Assembly: GCF_002198735.1 (NCBI RefSeq)
Contig: NZ_MWLO01000134.1
Span: forward strand, 51,565-115,564
Direction of reading: 5' to 3'
DNA: 64,000 bases
Source of the DNA: Ideonella sp. A 288
GTDB lineage: Bacteria > Pseudomonadota > Gammaproteobacteria > Burkholderiales > Burkholderiaceae_C
The notes beneath the pieces were generated by a model. It worked only from the letters and a program-made list of their open reading frames with translations. It did not search any database and was not told where the DNA came from. Both the position numbers and the translations under genes were made by a program. This document shows, piece by piece, positions 56,906 through 64,000 of the stretch (positions within the stretch are counted from its first letter, which is position 1; the number at the start of each line of letters is the position of its first letter).

Positions 56906-57127
56906 ATGCAACCTGCCGATCCAGATGTGCCGAATTTGCGGTCGCCCGACCGTCAGTTGATCGAATTGCGCATCGAGCATGCCGATCTCGACAATCTCAT
57001 CGACCGCGCGGTCGAGGTCTCCCCCATCGACGAACTGGCGCTGCGCCGCCTGAAGAAGCGGCGGCTGATGCTGCGCGACCAGATCGCCCGCCTGGCTGCC
57101 GAGCTCGATCCCCCCGAACCCGCCTGA
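56906..57127 (+). CDS. Small DUF465 (YdcH-like) protein
   Basis: 73 residues, helical throughout, with the family pattern LIELRIEHADLDNLIDRA and LRRLKKRRLMLRDQIARL. YdcH/SlyX-like small coiled-coil proteins are of unknown function. Its TGA overlaps the ATG of the helicase gene (57127), indicating coupled translation. Confidence 0.87.
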   Translation: MQPADPDVPNLRSPDRQLIELRIEHADLDNLIDRAVEVSPIDELALRRLKKRRLMLRDQIARLAAELDPPEPA

Positions 57128-59106
57128 TGCCTGCGGACCAGAGCGCGCTGGCGCAGGCCACCCGGCAAGCGCTCGGCCCGGCCGGCGCACTGGCCGAGAA
57201 CGATGCAGGGTTCGTCGAGCGCGAGGTGCAGCAGCAGCTGGCACAGGCCGTGGCGCTGGCGATCGAGCATCGCCACACCCTGGTGGCCGAGGCCGGCACC
57301 GGCGTCGGCAAGACCTTCGCCTACCTGGTGCCCGTGTTGCTGTCGCAGCGCCGCGCCATCGTCAGCACGGCCACCAAGAGCCTGCAGGACCAGCTCTTCA
57401 TGCGCGACCTGCCGCGGCTGCGCGATGCGCTGAAGCTGCCCGTGCGCATCGCGCTGCTCAAGGGCCGATCCAGCTACCTGTGCCTGCACCGGCTGGCCAC
57501 CGCCCGCGAGACGGCCACGCTGCCCGATCGTTTCGCGGTGCGCGCGCTGGCGCGGGTGGAGTCCTGGGCGGTGGGCACCACCAACGGCGACCTGGCCGAG
57601 ATCGAGGGCCTGGACGACCGTTCGCCGGTGATCCCGCTGGTCACGTCCACGCGCGACAACTGCCTGGGCAGCGAATGCCCGAAGTTCCGCGAGTGCCACG
57701 TCGTGCATGCGCGTCGCGAGGCCATGGCTGCCGACCTGGTGGTGGTGAACCACCACCTCTTCTTTGCCGACCTGAGCCTGCGCGACAGCGGTGTGGCCGA
57801 GTTGCTGCCCAGCGCCGACGTGGTGGTGTTCGACGAGGCCCACCAGCTCGTCGAGACCGGCTTGCAGTTCGTCGCCTCGACATTGGCTGCGGCGCAGCTG
57901 ATCGATCTGGCCAGGGATCTGCTGGCGGCGGGCCTCAGCCTGGCCCGCGGACTCGGTCCCTGGCAGGACCTGGCCGGGGCGCTCGACCAGGCCGCACGCC
58001 AGCTGCGCCTGGCCTGCGCCGGCCCGCTGCGCGAACCGCGCGGCGTGATCCGCCTGCGCTGGGACGAGCGCGCCGCCAGCGGCGAGCTGATGCCGGCCCT
58101 GCAGCAGGTGGTGAAGGCCGCGGCGGCCGTGGGCGAGGGCCTGGCCGTGGTCGAGGCCGTCGCCCCCGACTTCGGTCGACTGCGCGAACGCGCCCAGGCG
58201 CTGCTCAAGCTCGCCGAGGCCTTTGCGGAGGACACCCCGGCGCAACGTGTGCGCTGGATCGACCTCGGCCCGCGCGACGCGCGGCTGATCGAATCGCCAC
58301 TGGACATCCGCGACCTGTTCGTCGAGCAGCGTGCACTGGCCTCGCGGGCCTGGATCTTCACCTCGGCCACGCTGGGCACCGACGACGACCTGCAGTGGTT
58401 TTGCGAGTCCGCCGCGCTGGAGGACGCCGCCAAGCTGCGCGTGGGCAGTCCGTTCGACTATGCGGCGCATGCGCGCACCTGGGTGCCGCCGCGCTTTCCC
58501 AAGCCCAACGAAGCGGGCCACCCCGCGGCCGTGGGTGCGCTGGCGGCCCGTCTGGCCGGGCGACTGGGCGGCCGCACGTTCGTGCTGACGACCACGTTGC
58601 GCGTGCTGCCGCTGATCGCCGAGGCTCTGCAGGCCGAGGCGGCTGCGCAGGGCGCAGTCTTGCAGGTGCTCGTGCAGGGCACCCACCCCAAGCGCAGCCT
58701 GCTGCAACGATTTCTCGACACGCCGGGCAGCGTGCTGGTGGGCTCGCAGAGCTTCTGGGAAGGCATCGACATCCCCGGCGCGGCGCTGCAGTGCGTGATC
58801 ATTGACAAGCTGCCCTTCCCGCCGCCGAGCGATCCGCTGGTGCAGGCGCGCACGCGCGAGCTCGAGCGCACCGGGCGCGATGCCTTCAACGACTATTTCC
58901 TGGCCGAGGCGGCCATCTCGCTGAAGCAGGGGGCCGGCCGATTGATCCGCAGCGAGACCGATCGCGGCCTGCTGGTGATCGCCGATCCGCGCCTGCGGCA
59001 GATGGCCTATGGGCGCCGGCTTCGCCAGGCGCTGCCCGCGATGGGCGCGCTCGACACCGAGGACGATGCGATGGCCTGGCTGGACGAACTCGCGGCGGCG
59101 CACTGA
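57127..59106 (+). CDS. ATP-dependent DNA helicase, DinG/YoaA (XPD-like) family
   Basis: 659-residue superfamily 2 iron-sulfur helicase. Walker A is AGTGVGKTFAYLVP, then ATKSLQDQL (motif Ia); the four-Cys cluster site is seen as YLCLHR and NCLGSECPKFREC, followed by VVNHHLFFADL; motif II is DEAH; the C-terminal motifs are SQSFWEGIDIPG and KQGAGRLIRSETDRG. Closest in style to YoaA, implicated in replication-fork repair, rather than E. coli DinG. The start ATG at 57127 overlaps the DUF465 stop. Confidence 0.93.
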   Translation: MPADQSALAQATRQALGPAGALAENDAGFVEREVQQQLAQAVALAIEHRHTLVAEAGTGVGKTFAYLVPVLLSQRRAIVSTATKSLQDQLFMRDLPRLRDALKLPVRIALLKGRSSYLCLHRLATARETATLPDRFAVRALARVESWAVGTTNGDLAEIEGLDDRSPVIPLVTSTRDNCLGSECPKFRECHVVHARREAMAADLVVVNHHLFFADLSLRDSGVAELLPSADVVVFDEAHQLVETGLQFVASTLAAAQLIDLARDLLAAGLSLARGLGPWQDLAGALDQAARQLRLACAGPLREPRGVIRLRWDERAASGELMPALQQVVKAAAAVGEGLAVVEAVAPDFGRLRERAQALLKLAEAFAEDTPAQRVRWIDLGPRDARLIESPLDIRDLFVEQRALASRAWIFTSATLGTDDDLQWFCESAALEDAAKLRVGSPFDYAAHARTWVPPRFPKPNEAGHPAAVGALAARLAGRLGGRTFVLTTTLRVLPLIAEALQAEAAAQGAVLQVLVQGTHPKRSLLQRFLDTPGSVLVGSQSFWEGIDIPGAALQCVIIDKLPFPPPSDPLVQARTRELERTGRDAFNDYFLAEAAISLKQGAGRLIRSETDRGLLVIADPRLRQMAYGRRLRQALPAMGALDTEDDAMAWLDELAAAH

Positions 59107-59187
59107 ATTCGACACGCCGATCGCCGCGCACCGGGTGCGCCTGCGGGGCAGACGCCGAGGCGTGCGCCGCCCTGGGCGCTCAGCCCC

Positions 59188-59988
59188 TCACCAGAACTGC
59201 CACCAGGCCCGCTCGGGCACCCGCACCCCATCGCGCAGGTAGCGGCTGGACGGGAAGTTGCCCTTCAGCACGCGGTCGGCGTCGTCGCGCAACTGTGTCA
59301 GGCCCAGCCGGTCGTAGCTGACGGCCAGGATGTACAGCGCCTCTTCGGTGGCGGGCGCCTGCTGGTAGTCGCGCACCGCCTGCTGGGCGCGGTTGGCGGC
59401 GGCCAGGAACGCGCCGCGCCGGTAGTAGTAGCGCGCCACATGCACCTCGTACTCGGCCAGCGAGTTGACGATGTAGTCCATGCGCAGCCGCGCATCGGCG
59501 CTGTACTTCGAATCAGGGTACTGCTCGACGAGTTGCTTGAAGGCCTGGAAAGCGTCGCGGGAGGCCTGCTGGTCGCGCTCGGACAAGTCCTGCCGCGAGA
59601 CGGCACTGAGCATGCCCAGGTTGTCGTTGAAGTTGACCGCGCCCTTGAGGTACAGCGCATAGTCCATCGCCGGACTCGACGGGTAGAGCTTGATGAAGCG
59701 ATCGAGTGTTGAGATGGCTTGCACCCGCTCGCTGGTGCGCCATTGCGCATAGGCCAGGTCGAGCATGGCCTGCTGCGCGAGCAGCGTGCCCGCGCCACGG
59801 CCCTCGACGCGCTCGAGGGCCTTGATGGCCTTGTCGTAGCTGCCGGCGTTCAGGTCGTCGCGGGCCTCTGCATACAATTTCTCGGCACTGTCGTCGTCGA
59901 CCTTCGGCGTCGAACTGCAGCCGACCAGGCCTGCGATCATCGCGCTGGCTACCAGGGCCCAGGGGCGAACATGCTGAAATGGGCTCAT
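59188..59988 (-). CDS. bamD: Outer membrane protein assembly factor BamD
   Basis: 266-residue lipoprotein of the BAM complex. The signal ends in the lipobox GLVGCSS (Cys24), followed by five TPR-like repeats: EKLYAEARDDLNAGSYDKAIKALE, QAMLDLAYAQW, AISTLDRFIKLYPSSPAMDYALY, DAFQAFKQLVEQYPDSKYS and EYEVHVARYYYRRGAFLAAANR. Essential for outer-membrane beta-barrel insertion. It is divergent from rluD, an arrangement also found in E. coli; only 65 bases separate the two starts. Confidence 0.96.
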   Translation of the reverse strand: MSPFQHVRPWALVASAMIAGLVGCSSTPKVDDDSAEKLYAEARDDLNAGSYDKAIKALERVEGRGAGTLLAQQAMLDLAYAQWRTSERVQAISTLDRFIKLYPSSPAMDYALYLKGAVNFNDNLGMLSAVSRQDLSERDQQASRDAFQAFKQLVEQYPDSKYSADARLRMDYIVNSLAEYEVHVARYYYRRGAFLAAANRAQQAVRDYQQAPATEEALYILAVSYDRLGLTQLRDDADRVLKGNFPSSRYLRDGVRVPERAWWQFW

Positions 59989-60053
59989 CGATCTCGAACG
60001 CAGGCGCAGGCGCCAGCGTCGTTCCTCGCAACTTTTCGGATCGGCCGATTCTA

Positions 60054-61058
60054 ATGTGCCCCCCTGCCACCGCTGTGCTCGACCCCACGGCCGCCGACGC
60101 GGACGACCCCGACGACGCCGCCCACGAGTGGCGCCACGCGGTGGTGCCCCCCGATGGCCACGGCCAGCGCCTGGACCATCGCCTGGTGATCATGGCGCCG
60201 GAGTTCTCGCGCAGCCACCTGCAGGGCCTGGTCGAGCGCGGCCACGCGCAGGTCGACGGCGTGGTGCAGACCGCGGCGTCGCGCAAGCTGAAGGTCGGCC
60301 AGCGCATCGACCTGGAACTGGTGCCCACGGCACAGAGCCTGGCCTTCCGGCCCGAGGCCATGGCGCTGAACCTGGTCTACGAGGACGAGCATCTGCTGGT
60401 GGTGGACAAGCCCGCTGGGCTGGTGGTGCACCCGGCCGCCGGGCACTGGTCGGGCACGCTGCTCAACGGCCTGCTGGCCCACCATGCCGGCGCCCGCATG
60501 CTGCCGCGGGCCGGCATCGTGCACCGCCTGGACAAGGACACCACCGGCCTGATGGTCGTGGCCAAGACGCTGCCGGCCATGACGGGCCTGGTGCGCCGCA
60601 TCGCCGACCGCGAGGTGCGCCGCATCTACCTCGCCCTGGTGGTGGGCGAGGTGAAGTGGGCTGAGGCCTCGATCGATGCGCCGATCGGTCGGGACCCCGG
60701 CTCGCGCTTGCGCATGGCCGTGGTGGCCTCGGGCAAGCCCGCGCGCACCGATGTCGCCCGGCTGCTGGCCACCGACGGCGTGACGGCGCTTCGGTGCCGG
60801 CTGCACACGGGCCGCACCCATCAGATCCGGGTGCACCTGGCGCACCGCGGCTTCCCCCTGGTGGCCGATGCGCTGTACGGTGGCCGGCCCCTGCGCGGCC
60901 TGCTGCGACAGGCCCTGCATGCGACCGAGCTGGCCTTCGAGCACCCGGTGGACGGGCGGCCCATGGTCTTCCATTCGCCGCTGCCGGCTGACCTGCTCCA
61001 GGCCTGGCCCATCGATGCCGAGGGCTTTCCAGCCGGCATGGGGCTACAATCGGCGTGA
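60054..61058 (+). CDS. rluD: 23S rRNA pseudouridine synthase RluD
   Basis: 334 residues. An S4 RNA-binding domain (RLDHRLVIMAPEFSRSHLQGLV, about residues 39-85) precedes the RluA-type catalytic domain with D160 in GIVHRLDKDTTGLMV and the later RCRLHTGRTHQIRVHLAH. Modifies helix 69 of 23S rRNA. ATG at 60054 is chosen because the longer frame from 59979 would overlap the divergent bamD gene. In many proteobacteria rluD is followed by pgeF; here it is followed by a 220-base gap and scpB. Confidence 0.94.
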   Translation: MCPPATAVLDPTAADADDPDDAAHEWRHAVVPPDGHGQRLDHRLVIMAPEFSRSHLQGLVERGHAQVDGVVQTAASRKLKVGQRIDLELVPTAQSLAFRPEAMALNLVYEDEHLLVVDKPAGLVVHPAAGHWSGTLLNGLLAHHAGARMLPRAGIVHRLDKDTTGLMVVAKTLPAMTGLVRRIADREVRRIYLALVVGEVKWAEASIDAPIGRDPGSRLRMAVVASGKPARTDVARLLATDGVTALRCRLHTGRTHQIRVHLAHRGFPLVADALYGGRPLRGLLRQALHATELAFEHPVDGRPMVFHSPLPADLLQAWPIDAEGFPAGMGLQSA

Positions 61059-61278
61059 ATAGCCGCGACGCTGCGTGGCGCCGGGGGTGACGAACACCTC
61101 CTGGCGGGTCCCGCAGCCCGACGCGCCGTCCCGCACTTCGAGGTGCTGACCGCGCTGCGATGGCTGCCGGCCTGATGCCCGGCTCGACACCTGACGGATC
61201 CCAGCGGCCGGAATCGGCTGCCCCTCCCGAGGCCCAACCCGCCTTTGGCCCCCACGAGGGCCTGTTGAACAGAGGTTC
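61059..61278. other. Non-coding gap between rluD and scpB
   Basis: 220 bases with no credible gene. A short inverted repeat around CCTTTGGCCCCCACGAGGGCC near 61240-61265 ends just before scpB. No clear terminator or promoter was identified. Confidence 0.5.
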
Positions 61279-62046
61279 ATGAACACTTCGGATGCCAAAC
61301 GCGTCCTCGAGACCGCCTTGATCTGCGCACAGCAACCGCTGCCCCTGCGCGACCTGCGGACCCTGTTCGACGATCAGGTTGGCCTGGACACGATCCGCAG
61401 CCTGCTGGACGAACTGTGCCGCGACTGGGACGGCCGCGGCGTTGAACTCGTCGCGCTGGCCAGCGGCTGGCGCTTCCAGAGCCGGCCCGAGATGCGCAAA
61501 CACCTCGACCGCCTGCACCCCGAGCGGCCGCCGCGGTACTCGCGCGCCACGATGGAAACGCTGGCCATCATTGCCTATCGCCAGCCCGTGACGCGGGGCG
61601 ACATCGAAGACATCCGGGGCGTCACCGTCAGCACCCAGATCGTCAAGCAACTCGAAGACCGCGGCTGGATCGATGCCATCGGCTACCGCGAGTCGCCCGG
61701 CCGCCCGGCGCTGTATGCCACCACGCGGCAGTTCCTCGACGACCTCGGCCTGGCCAGCTTGGACCAGTTGCCGCCCCTCGACGGCACGCCGTCGGCCGAG
61801 GCGATGGACTTCGCCCAGCCCTCGCTGCTGGCAGCGGCCGACGACACCCAGGTCGCGCTGCCCCTGCCCACCGATGCCGACGACGACGTCGCGCTTCCGG
61901 CTGAAGCTGCCGCCGAACCCATCGAAGCACCCGTTCCCCCTGCGCCCGGCGACGTTGCCGAACGCCTGTCCGACGACACCGCCGCGGCATCGCTTGCCGC
62001 ATCGCCCTCCGAGACCCTCGAATCATCACCCGACGCGCCAGCATGA
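61279..62046 (+). CDS. scpB: Segregation and condensation protein ScpB
   Basis: 255 residues. Two winged-helix domains cover about residues 1-175: [21 protein letters not shown], then LETLAII-type [24 protein letters not shown] and the ending [26 protein letters not shown]. The last 75 residues are an acidic, Ala/Pro-rich tail. Works with ScpA and Smc in chromosome condensation; neither is in this window. The stop overlaps the rluB start (ATGA). Confidence 0.94.
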   Translation: MNTSDAKRVLETALICAQQPLPLRDLRTLFDDQVGLDTIRSLLDELCRDWDGRGVELVALASGWRFQSRPEMRKHLDRLHPERPPRYSRATMETLAIIAYRQPVTRGDIEDIRGVTVSTQIVKQLEDRGWIDAIGYRESPGRPALYATTRQFLDDLGLASLDQLPPLDGTPSAEAMDFAQPSLLAAADDTQVALPLPTDADDDVALPAEAAAEPIEAPVPPAPGDVAERLSDDTAAASLAASPSETLESSPDAPA

Positions 62047-64000
62047 ACCCGCACGACCAAGACACGCCCGAGCCTGAACTGAATCCAGAGTCTGGCGTCG
62101 CCCCGGCGCCCAAGCCGAGGCGTCGAAAGGCGGCTGCGGTGGTGGCCGCCGAGGCACCCGAAGTGACAGTCGCCGCCACAGAGATGGCCGCCGACGTGCC
62201 GCCCGCCGCCGAGGCCGCGGTGGCACCCAAGCCGCGCCGCACGCGCAAGGTGGCGGTGCCTGCCGCTGCGGCAGAGGCCGCCGTGGCGGTCGAACTGCCG
62301 ATCGCGCCCGTCGCAGAGCCCGTGGCCATGCCCGCGGACGCTCGTGTGGAACCGCTGATCGAGACAGTGGCCACCGAGGCGGTCGTTCCCGTGGCGGAGA
62401 GCGCCGAGAGGCCTGCCGAAGACGCCGGCGATCGAGCATCCGCGCCGCCGGAAGGTGCCGAGGGCGATGCACCGCGCCGCCCGCGCAACCGCCGCCGCGG
62501 CCGTCGCGGCGACGGCGAGACCGTGGCTGCCGCGGGTGGCGAGGGTGCCGCTGACGGCATGCCCGCAGGCTCCGGTGAGCGCGCCGATGCACCGCCGCGC
62601 CGAGACCCTGAGCCCGTGGTGCCCGTCGATGCCGGCGAAACCTTCGCGGCCGTGCTGTCCGGCGACTACGACGCGCTGCCCGAGTCCGAGCCCGTCGAGG
62701 AGCCCGAGGCACTGCCCGAGCGCCGCGTGCTGGCCGCCGAGCCCGATGCGCCCAAGCTGCACAAGCTGCTGGCCCAGTCGGGCATCGGCTCGCGCCGCGA
62801 CATGGAGCAACTGATCGAGGACGGGCAGGTCACCGTCAACGACCAGCCGGCGCATGTCGGCCAGCGCATCTCCTACGGCGACCAGGTCAAGGTGTCCGGC
62901 CGCCTGGTCAAGCTGCGCATTGCGCCGCCGCTGGCCCGCGTGCTGGCGTACCACAAGCCGGTGGGCGAGGTGGTCACGCACGACGACCCACAGAACCGCC
63001 CCACGGTGTTCCGTCGGCTGCCGCGCCTGCCGCACGGCAAGTGGCAATCGGTGGGGCGGCTCGACATCAACACCGAAGGCCTGCTGCTGTTCACCAATTC
63101 CGGTGACCTGGCCAACCAGCTGATGCACCCGCGCTTCGGCGTCGAGCGCGAGTACGCCGTGCGCGTGCTCGGCTCGCTCGATGCCGAGCAGCGCGCCAAG
63201 CTGCTCGAGGGCGTCGAGGTCGAAGGTCAGCGCGCGGCGTTCAAGTCCATCGAGGACGGCGGCGGCGAAGGCGCCAACCGCTGGTACCGCGTGGTCATCA
63301 CCGAGGGCCGCAACCGCGAGGTGCGGAAGTTGTTCGACCGCGTCGGGTTGGGCGTGAGCCGCCTGATCCGCATCCGCTATGGCTGTGTCGTGTTGCCGCG
63401 CGGACTCAAGCGCGGGGTCTGGGTCGACCTGAGCGAGCACGAGGTGCGCGAGGTGCGCCGCCTCGCCGCCGGCCCGCGCGACGCCCAGCCGCAGCGCCAG
63501 GGTCCGCCGGCCGAAGAAGCCGGTGGCAAGGCGCGCCGCAACCGCCGCCGCGGTCGTGGCGACCGACCCGATCGGCCGGACCGCCCCGACCGGCCCGAAC
63601 GCGGTGCCGATCGTGGCGGTGACCGAGTGGTCGAGCGCGTGGCCGACCGTGCGGTCGACCGCTCGGACGCGCCGCCGCCCCGCCGTGATCCGATGGATGA
63701 CATCGGTCCGATCCCGAATCCGCTGCAGCAGACCTTCGACAAGCGGGCGATCCGCGAGGCGCGGCAGCCGCGCCGCGAGTACTCCGAGGACGGCCCGATC
63801 CCGAACCCGCTCGAGCAGACCTACGACAAGCGCTTCGTGCAGAAGCCCCGCGGCTTCGGCGATGCCCATGGCAAGCGCGGTGGCCAGGGCGGCGGGCAGG
63901 GCGGCCAGCCCGACCCGATGAAGACCTCGCTCGGCTACATCGGTGCCGATGCCTTCGTGCGCAAGTTCCAGGGCAATGGCGGTGGTGGGGGTGGTCGCGG
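62043..64000 (+). CDS. rluB: 23S rRNA pseudouridine synthase RluB, C-terminus cut by window edge
   Basis: ATG at 62043 overlaps the scpB stop; the frame stays open to the end of the window (652 codons seen). About 235 N-terminal residues are Ala/Pro/Arg-rich and disordered, with [14 protein letters not shown]. The S4 domain ([21 protein letters not shown]) follows, then the RsuA/RluB catalytic domain with [19 protein letters not shown] and [15 protein letters not shown]. The C-terminal tail is Arg/Asp/Gly-rich and includes two copies of a GPIPNPLxQTxDKR motif. Makes a pseudouridine near position 2605 of 23S rRNA. The family core is about 250 residues, so most of this protein is extension. Confidence 0.94.
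   Translation, partial: MNPHDQDTPEPELNPESGVAPAPKPRRRKAAAVVAAEAPEVTVAATEMAADVPPAAEAAVAPKPRRTRKVAVPAAAAEAAVAVELPIAPVAEPVAMPADARVEPLIETVATEAVVPVAESAERPAEDAGDRASAPPEGAEGDAPRRPRNRRRGRRGDGETVAAAGGEGAADGMPAGSGERADAPPRRDPEPVVPVDAGETFAAVLSGDYDALPESEPVEEPEALPERRVLAAEPDAPKLHKLLAQSGIGSRRDMEQLIEDGQVTVNDQPAHVGQRISYGDQVKVSGRLVKLRIAPPLARVLAYHKPVGEVVTHDDPQNRPTVFRRLPRLPHGKWQSVGRLDINTEGLLLFTNSGDLANQLMHPRFGVEREYAVRVLGSLDAEQRAKLLEGVEVEGQRAAFKSIEDGGGEGANRWYRVVITEGRNREVRKLFDRVGLGVSRLIRIRYGCVVLPRGLKRGVWVDLSEHEVREVRRLAAGPRDAQPQRQGPPAEEAGGKARRNRRRGRGDRPDRPDRPDRPERGADRGGDRVVERVADRAVDRSDAPPPRRDPMDDIGPIPNPLQQTFDKRAIREARQPRREYSEDGPIPNPLEQTYDKRFVQKPRGFGDAHGKRGGQGGGQGGQPDPMKTSLGYIGADAFVRKFQGNGGGGGGR

Noticed and set aside
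59979..60053. 25-residue N-terminal extension of RluD
   Set aside because: It would overlap the divergent bamD start and gives no conserved sequence; ATG at 60054 fits better.

Overview
This is a high-GC, gene-dense chromosomal stretch from a betaproteobacterium, most likely order Burkholderiales. The pointers are the gene arrangements: ilvB-ilvH-ilvC followed by pssA and leuA; tig-clpP-clpX-lon; sucA-odhB-lpdA with a structured sucA leader; a sigma factor/DUF3619/DUF3106/RDD run; and scpB followed by rluB. Genus is not determinable by eye; the Rubrivivax/Leptothrix/Ideonella neighbourhood is a guess. There is no prophage, insertion sequence, CRISPR array or rRNA operon. Both ends cut genes: a LOG-family gene on the left and rluB on the right.

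Layout. 1-3282 (minus): LOG protein, dgkA, RDD membrane protein, DUF3106 periplasmic protein, DUF3619 membrane protein and an ECF-like sigma factor, the last four overlapping or closely packed. 3496-11387 (plus): branched-chain amino acid synthesis (ilvB, ilvH, ilvC), pssA, then two different 2-isopropylmalate synthase genes, the first preceded by a leucine leader peptide and attenuator. 11488-13353: a D-Ala-D-Ala endopeptidase and a convergent IclR regulator whose stop codons abut. 13435-16471 (minus): squalene operon hpnC-hpnD-hpnE. 16506-20903 (plus): a consensus promoter overlapping a TetR-type palindrome, driving an RND efflux adaptor and pump. 21014-27386 (plus): tRNA-Leu(UAG), trigger factor, ClpP, ClpX, Lon (with a heat-shock promoter), tRNA-Gly and tRNA-Cys.

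27643-39461 (minus) is the accessory part. It is an 11-gene operon encoding a hybrid type II secretion/type IV pilus-like machine (GspG, F, E, PilM/N/O/P-like proteins, a lipidated secretin with an N-terminal repeat region, and three further pseudopilins), followed by a large secreted Ig-like/tandem-repeat protein that is a plausible cargo or surface partner. This is the best candidate for a poorly described system in the window.

39694-48213: tRNA-Leu(UAA), etfBA under a LiuR-like palindrome, an array of 32-33 bp hairpin repeats, a large acyl-CoA dehydrogenase, a nitronate monooxygenase-like protein, an amidohydrolase, an orphan peptide-type ABC binding protein and a cysteine-cluster protein. 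48370-54141: sucA RNA-type leader and the 2-oxoglutarate dehydrogenase operon. 54258-64000: zapE, a secreted coiled-coil protein, a PP2C phosphatase, a DUF465 protein, a DinG/YoaA-type helicase, bamD divergent from rluD, scpB and rluB.

All calls come from reading sequence and recalled family knowledge; no search or folding program was run.
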